A DNA stretch of 5,866 nt from Actinomycetota bacterium (lineage in GTDB: Bacteria > Actinomycetota > Acidimicrobiia > Acidimicrobiales > Ilumatobacteraceae): the NCBI GenBank assembly GCA_009701105.1, contig WLKU01000089.1, forward strand, positions 1-5,866, in the 5' to 3' direction. A program made the translations under genes and the position numbers. The notes beneath the pieces are model-generated. The model did no database searches and had not been told where the DNA came from. It saw nothing but the letters and a program-made list of their open reading frames with translations. Below are positions 1 to 5,866 of this stretch, one piece after another (the stretch's first letter is position 1; each line of letters opens with the position of its first letter).

Positions 1-398
1 GATCCCGATTGCAACAAGCCGTCTGGTTTTGCTGGAGCAATCGGATCACTCAGCACATTGAGTACCAGCACACCTGCAATACCGATCACAAGAATCCATC
101 CGATCAGACCTTTGGGAAAATTTCCACGCACGATAGGAGTCGGTGGAAACGCATCATCAACCTCGCCATCTGCACCAAACAACTCTTCGTCGTACGCACG
201 CCTAAGAGCGGGGTTCGACAACGTCGACCATGCCCGAACTACTTCGGCCATCTGTAGTGACGCGGTTTGTGATGCAACGACTGCACTGTCGGGATGAATA
301 ATGCGGACTTTGTCTCGATAAACGGCGCGTATCTGTTCTATCGATGCAGTTGGCGTTACTCCCAGCACTTCATAATGATTTTCGTTTTGTTGTGGCAT
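1..398 (-). CDS. J-domain (DnaJ-like) membrane protein, C-terminus cut by the window edge
   Basis: The frame read leftward from ATG at 398-396 stays open to the left edge, giving 132 residues with no stop. Residues 8-72 form a J-domain: it opens with HYEVLGV (8-14), helix II contains IRAVYRDKVRII (23-34), the HPD motif that stimulates Hsp70 (DnaK) ATPase is at residues 35-37, and the domain closes with NPALRRAYDEEL (62-73). An acidic and proline-containing linker follows, then one hydrophobic segment at about 98-116 (GLIGWILVIGIAGVLVLNVL region), and a tail that leaves the window. The visible part has no Gly/Phe-rich stretch or CXXCXGXG zinc motifs, so it is not a full-length DnaJ. Family knowledge says such proteins recruit DnaK; a cytoplasmic J-domain tethered to the membrane is inferred. 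The start overlaps the stop of the dehydrogenase gene (TGATG), so translation is probably coupled. The client is unknown. The J-domain call is firm; a functional link to the transporter is not shown. Confidence 0.88.
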   Translation of the reverse strand, partial: MPQQNENHYEVLGVTPTASIEQIRAVYRDKVRIIHPDSAVVASQTASLQMAEVVRAWSTLSNPALRRAYDEELFGADGEVDDAFPPTPIVRGNFPKGLIGWILVIGIAGVLVLNVLSDPIAPAKPDGLLQSG

Positions 399-400
399 CA
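396..400 (-). promoter_or_regulatory. TGATG stop/start overlap (translational coupling site)
   Basis: Read on the minus strand, TGATG contains the TGA stop of the hydroxyacid dehydrogenase and the ATG start of the J-domain gene, sharing one base. The bases just upstream (GGTTGGATATTG) hold no strong Shine-Dalgarno sequence. Re-initiation by ribosomes finishing the upstream gene is the likely way the J-domain gene is translated. The overlap is seen directly; the coupling is inferred. Confidence 0.7.
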
Positions 401-1324
401 ATATCCAACCGCTATGTCAACAATGCCGATCAGCTGCTCACCAGACGCATAGCGACGTACATTCTCGGCAATTCGAACAGCCAACAATGGCGGAACCATC
501 TCGGCGGTATTGCCGACATGAGGTGTGATGATGCAGTTTGGCATTGACCACAACGGGTGCCCGGTGGGCAATGGTTCCGGATCGGTGACGTCCAACGCTG
601 CCCCACCAATCTCGCCTGTTTCAAGTGCCCACACTAGGTCGTCGGTAACAATTTGCTTTCCACGCCCAACATTGACGATCCACGCGTGCGACTGCATTAA
701 TTCAAACTCTGCTTTACCCATGATGCCGTGAGTGTGCGGTGTCAGTGCAATAGCCATGAGTACCGCGTCAGCACGAAGAAGCGCTTCATGCAAACGAGAT
801 GTGGTGAGTACAACATCTGCGCCAGGCACATCACCTTCGCGATTGCGCACCACAGTGATATGACAATTGAACGGCTTAAGCATCGAGATCAACGACTGCG
901 CAATACCTCCAGCACCAAGAATTGTTACGCGCGCTCCAAACAATGTGCGGCCATGATCTTCGGTCCACTGTTGTTGCCGCGCATAACCAGCAATATGTCG
1001 CATGCCTCCGAGCAACAAACCAAGGGCCAGTTCGGCAACTGCTCCACCAAACACTCCCTTGGCACTTGTCCATGTGCGTGTTTCATCGATATAGGGCAAA
1101 TATGTTTCGACACCCGAAAATGGAACCTGCACCCACGTGATACCCGGGTTATTTGCAAGAGTTTCAATAAGTTGCGCCGTTGAATCAAAGTCGGTCCACA
1201 CAAGTCCTTGTGCTTCTGACGCGTCTACGACTACTCCGCCACCCGCTCGCACGGCATCGCATGCCCAGCCAGCAACACCTTGTGGCCCAACAGCAATCTT
1301 GGGCACAGCCTTGCCTTGCGCCAC
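398..1324 (-). CDS. D-2-hydroxyacid dehydrogenase, NAD(P)-dependent
   Basis: The 308-residue product belongs to the D-isomer-specific 2-hydroxyacid dehydrogenase family, soluble enzymes that interconvert 2-oxoacids and D-2-hydroxyacids with NAD(P)H. The N-terminal part (about 1-90) is the divergent catalytic domain. The dinucleotide-binding segment begins at VTILGAGGIAQSL (133-145), with the glycine pattern G137-x-G139-x-x-A142. The catalytic set is complete: Arg221 in NVGRGK, Glu250 in DPEPLP and His269 in ITPHVGN. Family length is usually 300-340. The start at 1324 is a GTG 3 nt after the permease stop, with no clear ribosome binding site. A second GTG at 1306 (residue 7) has AAGG 7 nt upstream and just precedes the first conserved strand (KIAVGP), so the true protein may be 302 residues. 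The substrate cannot be read from the sequence. Its place right after a polyamine transporter suggests co-expression, but standard putrescine breakdown has no step for this family. Confidence 0.92.
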   Translation of the reverse strand: MAQGKAVPKIAVGPQGVAGWACDAVRAGGGVVVDASEAQGLVWTDFDSTAQLIETLANNPGITWVQVPFSGVETYLPYIDETRTWTSAKGVFGGAVAELALGLLLGGMRHIAGYARQQQWTEDHGRTLFGARVTILGAGGIAQSLISMLKPFNCHITVVRNREGDVPGADVVLTTSRLHEALLRADAVLMAIALTPHTHGIMGKAEFELMQSHAWIVNVGRGKQIVTDDLVWALETGEIGGAALDVTDPEPLPTGHPLWSMPNCIITPHVGNTAEMVPPLLAVRIAENVRRYASGEQLIGIVDIAVGY

Positions 1325-1327
1325 GAG

Positions 1328-3364
1328 CTACGAGCCGCCAGTAAATGTGGCGGCAATCTTGCTCGCCGAATCGCCTCCGCGACGCAGGATGACCGCCAAA
1401 AACCACAGCGCACTCAGGGTCACAATGAACAACAGAGACGCGCCTACACCCCAGAACGGTTTGATCGTGCTGCGAGTTGCACCCAATAGTGCAACTGGGA
1501 ATGTTGTCGATCCAGCCTCGCTGATCAATGTCGAGATCACGGCATTGTCGAGACACAGTGCAAACGAAAGCAACCCGCCGGCCACCATCGCCGACGCAAT
1601 GAGTGGCAACGTGATCTGTCTAAATGCGCGACCAGGAGGCGCACCCAAGTCGCCTGCGGCTTCTTCGAGCGACTCATCAATGCCGGCTAGTCGAGCACGA
1701 ACGATCAGAGTCACTACCGCACTCGCATACAACGACTGCCCCACCCATAGTTTGTTGATTCCACCGTTAAATGGACCCCAGCCACTGGTAAAAATAATGC
1801 CGACAAGTGGAACTTCCTTTATCCGCGGAAACCAAGTAGCCAAGGCAACTGCGTCCATAATCTCTGGTGTCACCAATATCAGAAACACCGTTGCCATAAA
1901 AAACGTTGTCCATCTGCCAGGCCGACGAGCAAGCGCAACACCCGACATGCCGCCGATGATGACGGCGATCACCGTTGCGCCAAACGCCGCGATAAACGAG
2001 TTACGTATTGCATCACCGATGCCAGTGAAGTCAAAGATTGTGCGATACCACTCAGTCATCAGGCCATTCAATATGAGTGCAAATACAAACGAAGCAACCA
2101 CAATCCACGACGAAACAAACCTAGGAACAGTGTCGCGACCTTTGATCAACCGTTTTATCACCAGACCTATGACAGTTAAGGCAACAAATCGAACGAGTAC
2201 ACCCATCATTTCGCCGCCATTAAACAATTCTCCCCACCACTTCGTGCTGGTTTTACCAGACCAAATAGTGAACGAGCTGCCGTTGTTGAACGAGTGTAAA
2301 AACACCAGCATGATTGGAATAAACAAAAACACCAGTACAAGTCCTGTCCATACGCCAAGCACTTTTGGCAAAACCTCGATCTTTGCCCTGGTACGTGGCT
2401 TGATATGTTTTGCTTGCTCAAGAGTTCGTTCGTGCATCTTGCGTCGCACACTTTGCACTGCGGGTGAAGCAAGTGAATTGATGAGTGGAACAATCTTCAT
2501 CGCCACAAACCCAACACCGAGCGACAACAACACTGCACCGATCATCAAGATCGCCATTGCAGAACCAAGCGGCCAGTTTTGTGCACCGCTGAATTGCGAC
2601 GCAATCATTGCGCCGATCATGTTGCCCTTGGCCCCACCAAGCACCGTTGCTGTCACATAGTCGCCGCACATTGGAATAAACGTGAGCAACACACCAGCCA
2701 CGATGCCCGGCCCAGCAAGTGGCAGTGTCACCCCAAAGAATGTTGCAACACGACCAGCGCCCAAATCTTTACTGGCCTCACGCATGCGCACGTCGATCCG
2801 GTCAAGTGCCACGAAGAGCGGCAAGATCATGAACCCGAGGTAGTTGTAGACAATCGCGATCTGCACTGCAAGAGAGGTTTCAAGGATCTGAATTCCGTTC
2901 TCCCCAATCCAACCCATCTCAACAAGCCATTTTGAAAATGTGCCATTTGGGGCAAGCGGGATTCTCCATGCGACGGTGCGAATCAGAAAGCTCGTAAAGC
3001 TCGGCACTACAACAGCAGCGAGGATAATTGCTTTCCATTTTTCTGGCACCTTGAACGCAGCAAAATACGCGACCGGCAATCCGATCAACACGCACATCGC
3101 CGTGGCGATTACAGAAATACGCAGCGTCCCACGAAACGTCTTAAAAAACGTTTCGTCAAAAACTGCCGAATAGCTGTTTGTCGACAACTGGCTGAAGTCG
3201 ACTGGCAATAACTTGCTCGAGTCTTTGGTGCCGAACGAATAGAACACGATGAAAGCAATTGGCAACGCAAAGAACAGCAGATACCAAATGATTGCAGGCA
3301 ACGCGAGCAGGTATTTAGGCCCGTGAAACCTCTTTTTAAATCGTGTAGCGACCGTTGCGGTCAC
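1328..3364 (-). CDS. Fused PotB-PotC spermidine/putrescine ABC transporter permease
   Basis: One 678-residue polypeptide holds two complete permease halves that are normally separate proteins of about 260-290 residues. The PotB-like half (about 15-295) starts with a helix at 18-43 and carries the ATPase-contacting EAA loop as EASKDLGAG (196-204) ending in TLPLAGPGI. A basic, hydrophilic linker lies at about 295-333. The PotC-like half (about 334-662) starts with a helix at 334-358 followed by HSFNNGSSFTIW, and has its own EAA loop as EEAAGDLGAP (567-576) ending in TLPL. The PotC-typical segment LDNAVIS (605-611) then GSTTFP is present. Two additions stand out against the PotC pattern: a block near 382-437 with two extra predicted helices, and a longer loop at about 513-540. 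The start is GTG, 5 nt after the potD stop, with GGAGG 9 nt upstream. An internal ATG at residue 310 (2437) lacks a good ribosome site. Together with PotA and PotD it would form the membrane channel of the importer. The exact substrate is inferred. Confidence 0.93.
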   Translation of the reverse strand: MTATVATRFKKRFHGPKYLLALPAIIWYLLFFALPIAFIVFYSFGTKDSSKLLPVDFSQLSTNSYSAVFDETFFKTFRGTLRISVIATAMCVLIGLPVAYFAAFKVPEKWKAIILAAVVVPSFTSFLIRTVAWRIPLAPNGTFSKWLVEMGWIGENGIQILETSLAVQIAIVYNYLGFMILPLFVALDRIDVRMREASKDLGAGRVATFFGVTLPLAGPGIVAGVLLTFIPMCGDYVTATVLGGAKGNMIGAMIASQFSGAQNWPLGSAMAILMIGAVLLSLGVGFVAMKIVPLINSLASPAVQSVRRKMHERTLEQAKHIKPRTRAKIEVLPKVLGVWTGLVLVFLFIPIMLVFLHSFNNGSSFTIWSGKTSTKWWGELFNGGEMMGVLVRFVALTVIGLVIKRLIKGRDTVPRFVSSWIVVASFVFALILNGLMTEWYRTIFDFTGIGDAIRNSFIAAFGATVIAVIIGGMSGVALARRPGRWTTFFMATVFLILVTPEIMDAVALATWFPRIKEVPLVGIIFTSGWGPFNGGINKLWVGQSLYASAVVTLIVRARLAGIDESLEEAAGDLGAPPGRAFRQITLPLIASAMVAGGLLSFALCLDNAVISTLISEAGSTTFPVALLGATRSTIKPFWGVGASLLFIVTLSALWFLAVILRRGGDSASKIAATFTGGS
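2054..2221 (-). other. Extra two-helix block inside the PotC-like half
   Basis: Residues 382-437 of the fused permease fall between the normal first and second helices of the PotC half. They contain two hydrophobic stretches, about 386-404 (MMGVLVRFVALTVIGLVIK) and 416-435 (VSSWIVVASFVFALILNGL), joined by a basic turn KRLIKGRDTVPR (404-415). An even number of added helices keeps the EAA loop on the cytoplasmic side, and the basic turn would lie in the cytoplasm, in line with the positive-inside rule. Motifs TKWW (374-377) and TEWY (437-440) flank the block. Comparison with E. coli PotC is from memory, so the edges are approximate. Confidence 0.65.
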
Positions 3365-3369
3365 CCAGA

Positions 3370-4617
3370 TCAGCCTCCGGCCTTTGCCTTCGACTTATTC
3401 AAGATGTCGATGAGTCGATCAAGGGCAGGAGTGATGATTTGTGTGTGCATGGTTTTCACCTGATCATCACCAAAGAAAATCATGTCGCCCTTTTCGAGAT
3501 CTGGTGCGATCTCACCAATTAGTGTCGACATGTTTTTCATGCCGGTGTGATAGCCGTGATACGAAAGATCTTGAATGGAGACTTCTGGAATCAAGTCCCA
3601 GTTGATCCATGCGTGCGCGGCTTCTGGGTTTGGGGCACCCACTGGAATGCAGTAGTTGTCCATCCAGAGTTCGGTGTCAGGAGCACCAAGTACCCACTTC
3701 CAATCTTCTGGGTTGCCACCAGCCTCTGCAATTCGCGTATATGCCTGACGGGCATCGCCGTTCCATGCCATGGCGATCGAATACGCGCCTTCAGCGAGCT
3801 TGGTCGATGGGTAGCTGTCATACGCCTTGATGTGCTGAGCGAATTCATCCACCAAGAATTTCTCACATGCATCCAGGCTGGCTGCATCTTCGGTGTTCCA
3901 GTCGATGCCATTAGCCCAGAACCACATGCCGCAATAGTTAGGCGCTGCATCGATGACTGCACACTGGCCAGAAGCTTCGCCCATGCAAGTGTCAATGAAG
4001 TCTTGCCACGTGGTCAGTTCTTTCGAGATCTTGGTGCTGTCGTAGAAATAGCCGGTTGTACCCCAGTTTTTACATACCGAGTAATCGTTTGTTGTGTCCC
4101 ACGCCTGACCGAGGTAGAGCGGATCGACGTTGACCATGTTTGGAATCAACGACTTGTCAAGCTTCTGCAGCAATCCTTTTTCGACCATCTGTGTGATGTA
4201 CGGACCAGTTGGTACCACGATGTCAAAACCGCTCGCACCGGCACTTGTTGCCAACTTGGTGATCAAGTCTTCGTTGCTCCCGTAGTAGTCAACTTTCATC
4301 GTCACGCTCAAGGTTGAAGCAGCAAGCGCACCAACAAGTTCTGGGTCGTTGTAGTCGCCCCATGTGTACATGGCCAACGTGCCACTTGATGTGTTGATGA
4401 CGCGACTCCAGTCGCCACTTGCCAAGCCGTCTGTCGATCCAGCGGCAGCAGTATCTGTTGTTGCTGCTTCGTCAGATGACGAATTTCCACAAGCCGCTGC
4501 AATCAATGCAAAACCAGCAAGTGCAGTTCCACCTTGCAAGAATGCGCGACGTGAAAGCTTCTCGCGAAAGCTGTCTGGTGCAAGCATTCTGAGTTCTTTT
4601 GGTGATTCCTTTTTCAT
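3370..4617 (-). CDS. potD: PotD-like polyamine-binding lipoprotein of an ABC importer
   Basis: The 415-residue product is a solute-binding protein of the spermidine/putrescine (PotD/PotF) family. The N-terminus has a twin-arginine signal, SRRAFLQ (22-28), a hydrophobic stretch, and a lipobox LIAAAC with Cys43, so it is probably exported folded by Tat and anchored as a lipoprotein. A Ser/Thr/Ala-rich spacer (44-80) leads to the binding domain. Family landmarks are MYTWGDYNDPEL (83-94), YYGSNEDL (111-118), FDIVVPTGPYI (131-141), MAWNG (283-287) and LWMDNYCIP (317-325). Trp285, Trp318 and Asp320 match polyamine-contacting residues of E. coli PotD (Trp229, Trp255, Asp257) by recalled alignment. 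The glutamate of the PotD ligand site (Glu171) has no obvious match; the local sequence here is AVIDAAPNYCG (220-230), so specificity may differ. Six cysteines besides Cys43 occur in the mature part. ATG start with AGGGG 6 nt upstream. It follows the ATPase gene after 41 nt and is followed by the permease gene after 5 nt. Confidence 0.93.
   Translation of the reverse strand: MKKESPKELRMLAPDSFREKLSRRAFLQGGTALAGFALIAAACGNSSSDEAATTDTAAAGSTDGLASGDWSRVINTSSGTLAMYTWGDYNDPELVGALAASTLSVTMKVDYYGSNEDLITKLATSAGASGFDIVVPTGPYITQMVEKGLLQKLDKSLIPNMVNVDPLYLGQAWDTTNDYSVCKNWGTTGYFYDSTKISKELTTWQDFIDTCMGEASGQCAVIDAAPNYCGMWFWANGIDWNTEDAASLDACEKFLVDEFAQHIKAYDSYPSTKLAEGAYSIAMAWNGDARQAYTRIAEAGGNPEDWKWVLGAPDTELWMDNYCIPVGAPNPEAAHAWINWDLIPEVSIQDLSYHGYHTGMKNMSTLIGEIAPDLEKGDMIFFGDDQVKTMHTQIITPALDRLIDILNKSKAKAGG
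3374..3378 (-). promoter_or_regulatory. Ribosome binding site of the fused permease gene
   Basis: GGAGG on the minus strand lies within the last codons of potD and 9 nt before the GTG at 3364. It is the strongest Shine-Dalgarno sequence in the window and supports the GTG start for the permease. Its position before the potD stop suggests coupled translation. Confidence 0.75.
4489..4617 (-). other. Tat signal peptide with lipobox
   Basis: Codons 1-43 of the binding-protein gene encode a basic leader, twin arginines at 23-24 within SRRAFLQ (consensus S/T-R-R-x-F-L-K), a moderately hydrophobic core (about 29-41) and lipobox LIAAAC ending at Cys43, followed by Gly44. The predicted outcome is Tat export, signal peptidase II cleavage before Cys43 and lipid anchoring. 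Tat-dependent lipoproteins are common in actinobacteria, which supports the taxonomic guess. Confidence 0.85.
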
Positions 4618-4623
4618 GTCATA

Positions 4624-4628
4624 CCCCT
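4624..4628 (-). promoter_or_regulatory. Ribosome binding site of potD
   Basis: AGGGG on the minus strand sits 6 nt upstream of the ATG at 4617. It lies in the 41-nt gap between the ATPase and binding-protein genes. I see no inverted repeat or promoter-like pair in that gap. Confidence 0.65.
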
Positions 4629-4658
4629 ATTTTCGTTGTTGATGATCTTGGTTTGATA

Positions 4659-5771
4659 TTAGTCATGAGCCGGCGCCGCCATGACAACACTGGCTTGCCT
4701 GGCCGAAAATAGATACACATCCTCGGCCGACCACGAGCACCACACTGTTTCACCAAGGGCAAAACGTGATGGATTGGTGCGAGCGACCATGACCAAGATG
4801 TCACGATCTTTGGCGCGCATTACGTATTGCAGCACGTCGCCGAAATGCGACACGCCTGCGACCTTCGCCTCAACTGCGTTGGCCGTCTGGGCTGGTTGTG
4901 CTGCAGACAAGTTGATGCACTCTGGACGCACAGCAGAAAGAGCGGCTTCGCCATTGGGTACATTCTCTTCTGGCCGAGTTGCTACAAACACTGTGCCATC
5001 ATCGGCCCGGGCACCGTCCTCGGTTGCAATGCCCTGCCAGAAGTTGTTGCGACCAATAAATCCGGCAACGAATGCAGAAGTCGGATGCTCATACACCGTT
5101 TCTGGGTCACCAAGTTGCTCAATGTGGCCGTCCAGCATGATGGCGATGCGGTTCGACATCGACATTGCTTCTTCTTGGTCGTGAGTAACAAACACGAAAG
5201 TGATTCCTAGTCGGCTCTGCAACAACTTCAATTCGATCTGCATCTCTTCGCGCAGCTTGCGATCGAGTGCCCCAAGTGGTTCATCGAGAAGCAAAATGCT
5301 CGGACGATTAACGAGTGCGCGCGCAACTGCAATGCGTTGCTGCTGGCCGCCCGACATTTGTCGTGGCTTGCGCTCTGCCAACTTGGTCATCTGCACCATG
5401 TCGAGCGCTTCCATCACACGATTTGCGGTCTCAATCTTGTTGACACCTTTTTGTCGTAATCCATAAGCAACGTTTTCGGCAACCGACATATGCGGAAAAA
5501 GTGCGTAGTGCTGAAACACCGTGTTGACGTCGCGCTTATACGGCGGCACGCCTTGCACCTCAAGGCCGTTGATGCGGATGAAGCCTTCGTCTGGTTGTTC
5601 GAAACCCGCGAGCATTCGAAGCGTCGTTGTCTTGCCGCAACCAGATGGACCAAGCAAAGAAAGAAACTCGCCTGCCTTAATCTGCAGATTGATTCCATTA
5701 ACAGCGAGCACGTCACCGTACTTCTTCGTGACATTGATCAGTTCAACTGAACCGCGCTCGCTATTTTCCAT
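4659..5771 (-). CDS. potA: PotA-like ATP-binding subunit of the polyamine importer
   Basis: The 370-residue product is the ATPase that powers the importer from the cytoplasmic face of the membrane. All nucleotide-binding motifs are present: Walker A GPSGCGKTT (41-49), Q-loop Gln87 in VFQHYALFPHMSV, signature MSGGQQQR (139-146, Met in place of the usual Leu), Walker B ILLLDEP (159-165), D-loop GALD (167-170) and switch His197 in VTHDQEEA. RPEDVxL-type MalK/PotA features follow the core, with FIGRNNFW (238-245) and a C-terminal TOBE domain from VRPE (281-284) to DVYLFSAR (351-358). Length is close to the 378 residues of E. coli PotA. ATG start with GGGGG 5 nt upstream. It lies 32 nt after the aldehyde dehydrogenase stop and 41 nt before potD. 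Alternatives are other members of the PotA/FbpC/MalK ATPase group, but the adjoining PotD and PotBC genes favour polyamine uptake. Confidence 0.94.
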   Translation of the reverse strand: MENSERGSVELINVTKKYGDVLAVNGINLQIKAGEFLSLLGPSGCGKTTTLRMLAGFEQPDEGFIRINGLEVQGVPPYKRDVNTVFQHYALFPHMSVAENVAYGLRQKGVNKIETANRVMEALDMVQMTKLAERKPRQMSGGQQQRIAVARALVNRPSILLLDEPLGALDRKLREEMQIELKLLQSRLGITFVFVTHDQEEAMSMSNRIAIMLDGHIEQLGDPETVYEHPTSAFVAGFIGRNNFWQGIATEDGARADDGTVFVATRPEENVPNGEAALSAVRPECINLSAAQPAQTANAVEAKVAGVSHFGDVLQYVMRAKDRDILVMVARTNPSRFALGETVWCSWSAEDVYLFSARQASVVMAAPAHD

Positions 5772-5775
5772 GCTT

Positions 5776-5780
5776 CCCCC
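5776..5780 (-). promoter_or_regulatory. Ribosome binding site of potA
   Basis: GGGGG (followed by AAGC) on the minus strand lies just before the ATG at 5771. Spacing is short (4 nt), so it is a modest site. It supports the chosen start, since the coding motifs begin soon after it. Confidence 0.5.
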
Positions 5781-5803
5781 GTGCTCTTGTTTTCTACAAC
5801 TAG

Positions 5804-5866
5804 CTAACTGTTGAGGTTAATCATCACGTGCTTGATGCGCGTGTAATCATCCAGTGCATATGCCGA
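5804..5866 (-). CDS. Aldehyde dehydrogenase C-terminus (probably gamma-aminobutyraldehyde dehydrogenase type), rest outside the window
   Basis: Reading leftward from the right edge gives 20 residues, with YALDDYTRIKHVM in the middle, then a TAG stop at 5806-5804. This closely resembles the conserved extreme C-terminus of gamma-aminobutyraldehyde dehydrogenases such as E. coli PatD (YdcW), which ends near YGLEDYTVVRHVM. Those enzymes oxidise 4-aminobutanal, made from putrescine, to GABA using NAD+. The stop lies 32 nt before the potA start with no visible terminator, so the gene is likely in the same operon. Catalytic residues (Cys, Glu) are off the window and cannot be checked. Membership of the aldehyde dehydrogenase superfamily is fairly sure from this tail; the exact substrate is inferred from tail similarity and neighbours. 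Confidence 0.72.
   Translation of the reverse strand, partial: SAYALDDYTRIKHVMINLNS

Noticed and set aside
2435..2437. Possible separate start for a PotC protein at the internal ATG (residue 310 of the fusion)
   Set aside because: The frame is continuous across it, there is no stop for a separate PotB, and the bases upstream (GCGACGCAAG) lack a good ribosome site. An extra internal product cannot be excluded but is not supported.
1137..2660. A 507-codon open frame on the plus strand, antisense to the permease and the dehydrogenase
   Set aside because: Its translation is rich in Thr, Pro, Asn and Ser without recognisable domains, and it lies opposite a permease with clear family motifs. It is best explained as a stop-free shadow of codon use on the minus strand.
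3547..4317. A 256-codon open frame on the plus strand, antisense to the binding-protein gene
   Set aside because: No recognisable motifs, no ribosome site that stands out, and complete overlap with the convincingly coding potD frame.
4618..4658. Possible terminator or promoter between potA and potD
   Set aside because: The 41-nt gap holds no inverted repeat with a T-run and no clear -35/-10 pair; it contains only the ribosome site of potD.
5772..5803. Possible promoter or terminator between the aldehyde dehydrogenase and potA
   Set aside because: The gap is only 32 nt, with no hairpin that I can see. A shared transcript is simpler.
1..5866. CRISPR array, tRNA or rRNA genes, insertion sequence ends
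   Set aside because: No regularly spaced direct repeats, no cloverleaf-like or rRNA-like stretches and no transposase or terminal inverted repeats were seen. Almost every base is accounted for by coding sequence on the minus strand.

Overview
The window is a tightly packed, one-direction gene cluster. Every supportable gene lies on the minus strand, so transcription runs from the right edge to the left edge. Reading in that direction it holds: the last 20 codons of an aldehyde dehydrogenase (right edge), a PotA-type ATPase, a Tat-exported lipoprotein of the PotD spermidine/putrescine-binding type, one 678-residue polypeptide carrying both permease halves (PotB and PotC fused), an NAD(P)-dependent D-2-hydroxyacid dehydrogenase, and the N-terminal 132 residues of a membrane-anchored J-domain (DnaJ-like) protein that runs off the left edge. 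Gaps between genes are about 32, 41, 5 and 3 nt, and the last junction is a one-base TGATG overlap. No intergenic space is large enough for an obvious internal promoter or terminator, and no stretch over 300 bases lacks a gene.

The organism looks like an actinobacterium. Supporting points are the Tat lipoprotein form of the solute-binding protein, GTG starts, and the style of the proteins. Base composition is only moderate (near half G+C by eye), which would suit a lineage such as Acidimicrobiia better than high-GC streptomycetes. That placement is inference; there is no rRNA or other marker here.

Working model: PotD catches a polyamine (putrescine or spermidine is the best guess) outside the membrane, the fused permease carries it in, and PotA drives transport with ATP. 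The aldehyde dehydrogenase tail resembles the C-terminus of gamma-aminobutyraldehyde dehydrogenases (PatD/YdcW type), so uptake appears linked to putrescine breakdown towards GABA. The roles of the hydroxyacid dehydrogenase and the J-domain protein in this cluster are unknown.

The core is a recognisable polyamine transport operon and not a wholly new system. The most unusual element is the permease. It is a PotB-PotC fusion, and its PotC half carries an extra block of about 56 to 62 residues with two predicted membrane helices between the usual first and second helices. The block begins and ends with look-alike motifs (TKWW and TEWY), suggesting an internal duplication. The translationally coupled J-domain membrane protein at the end of a transporter operon is the second point of interest.
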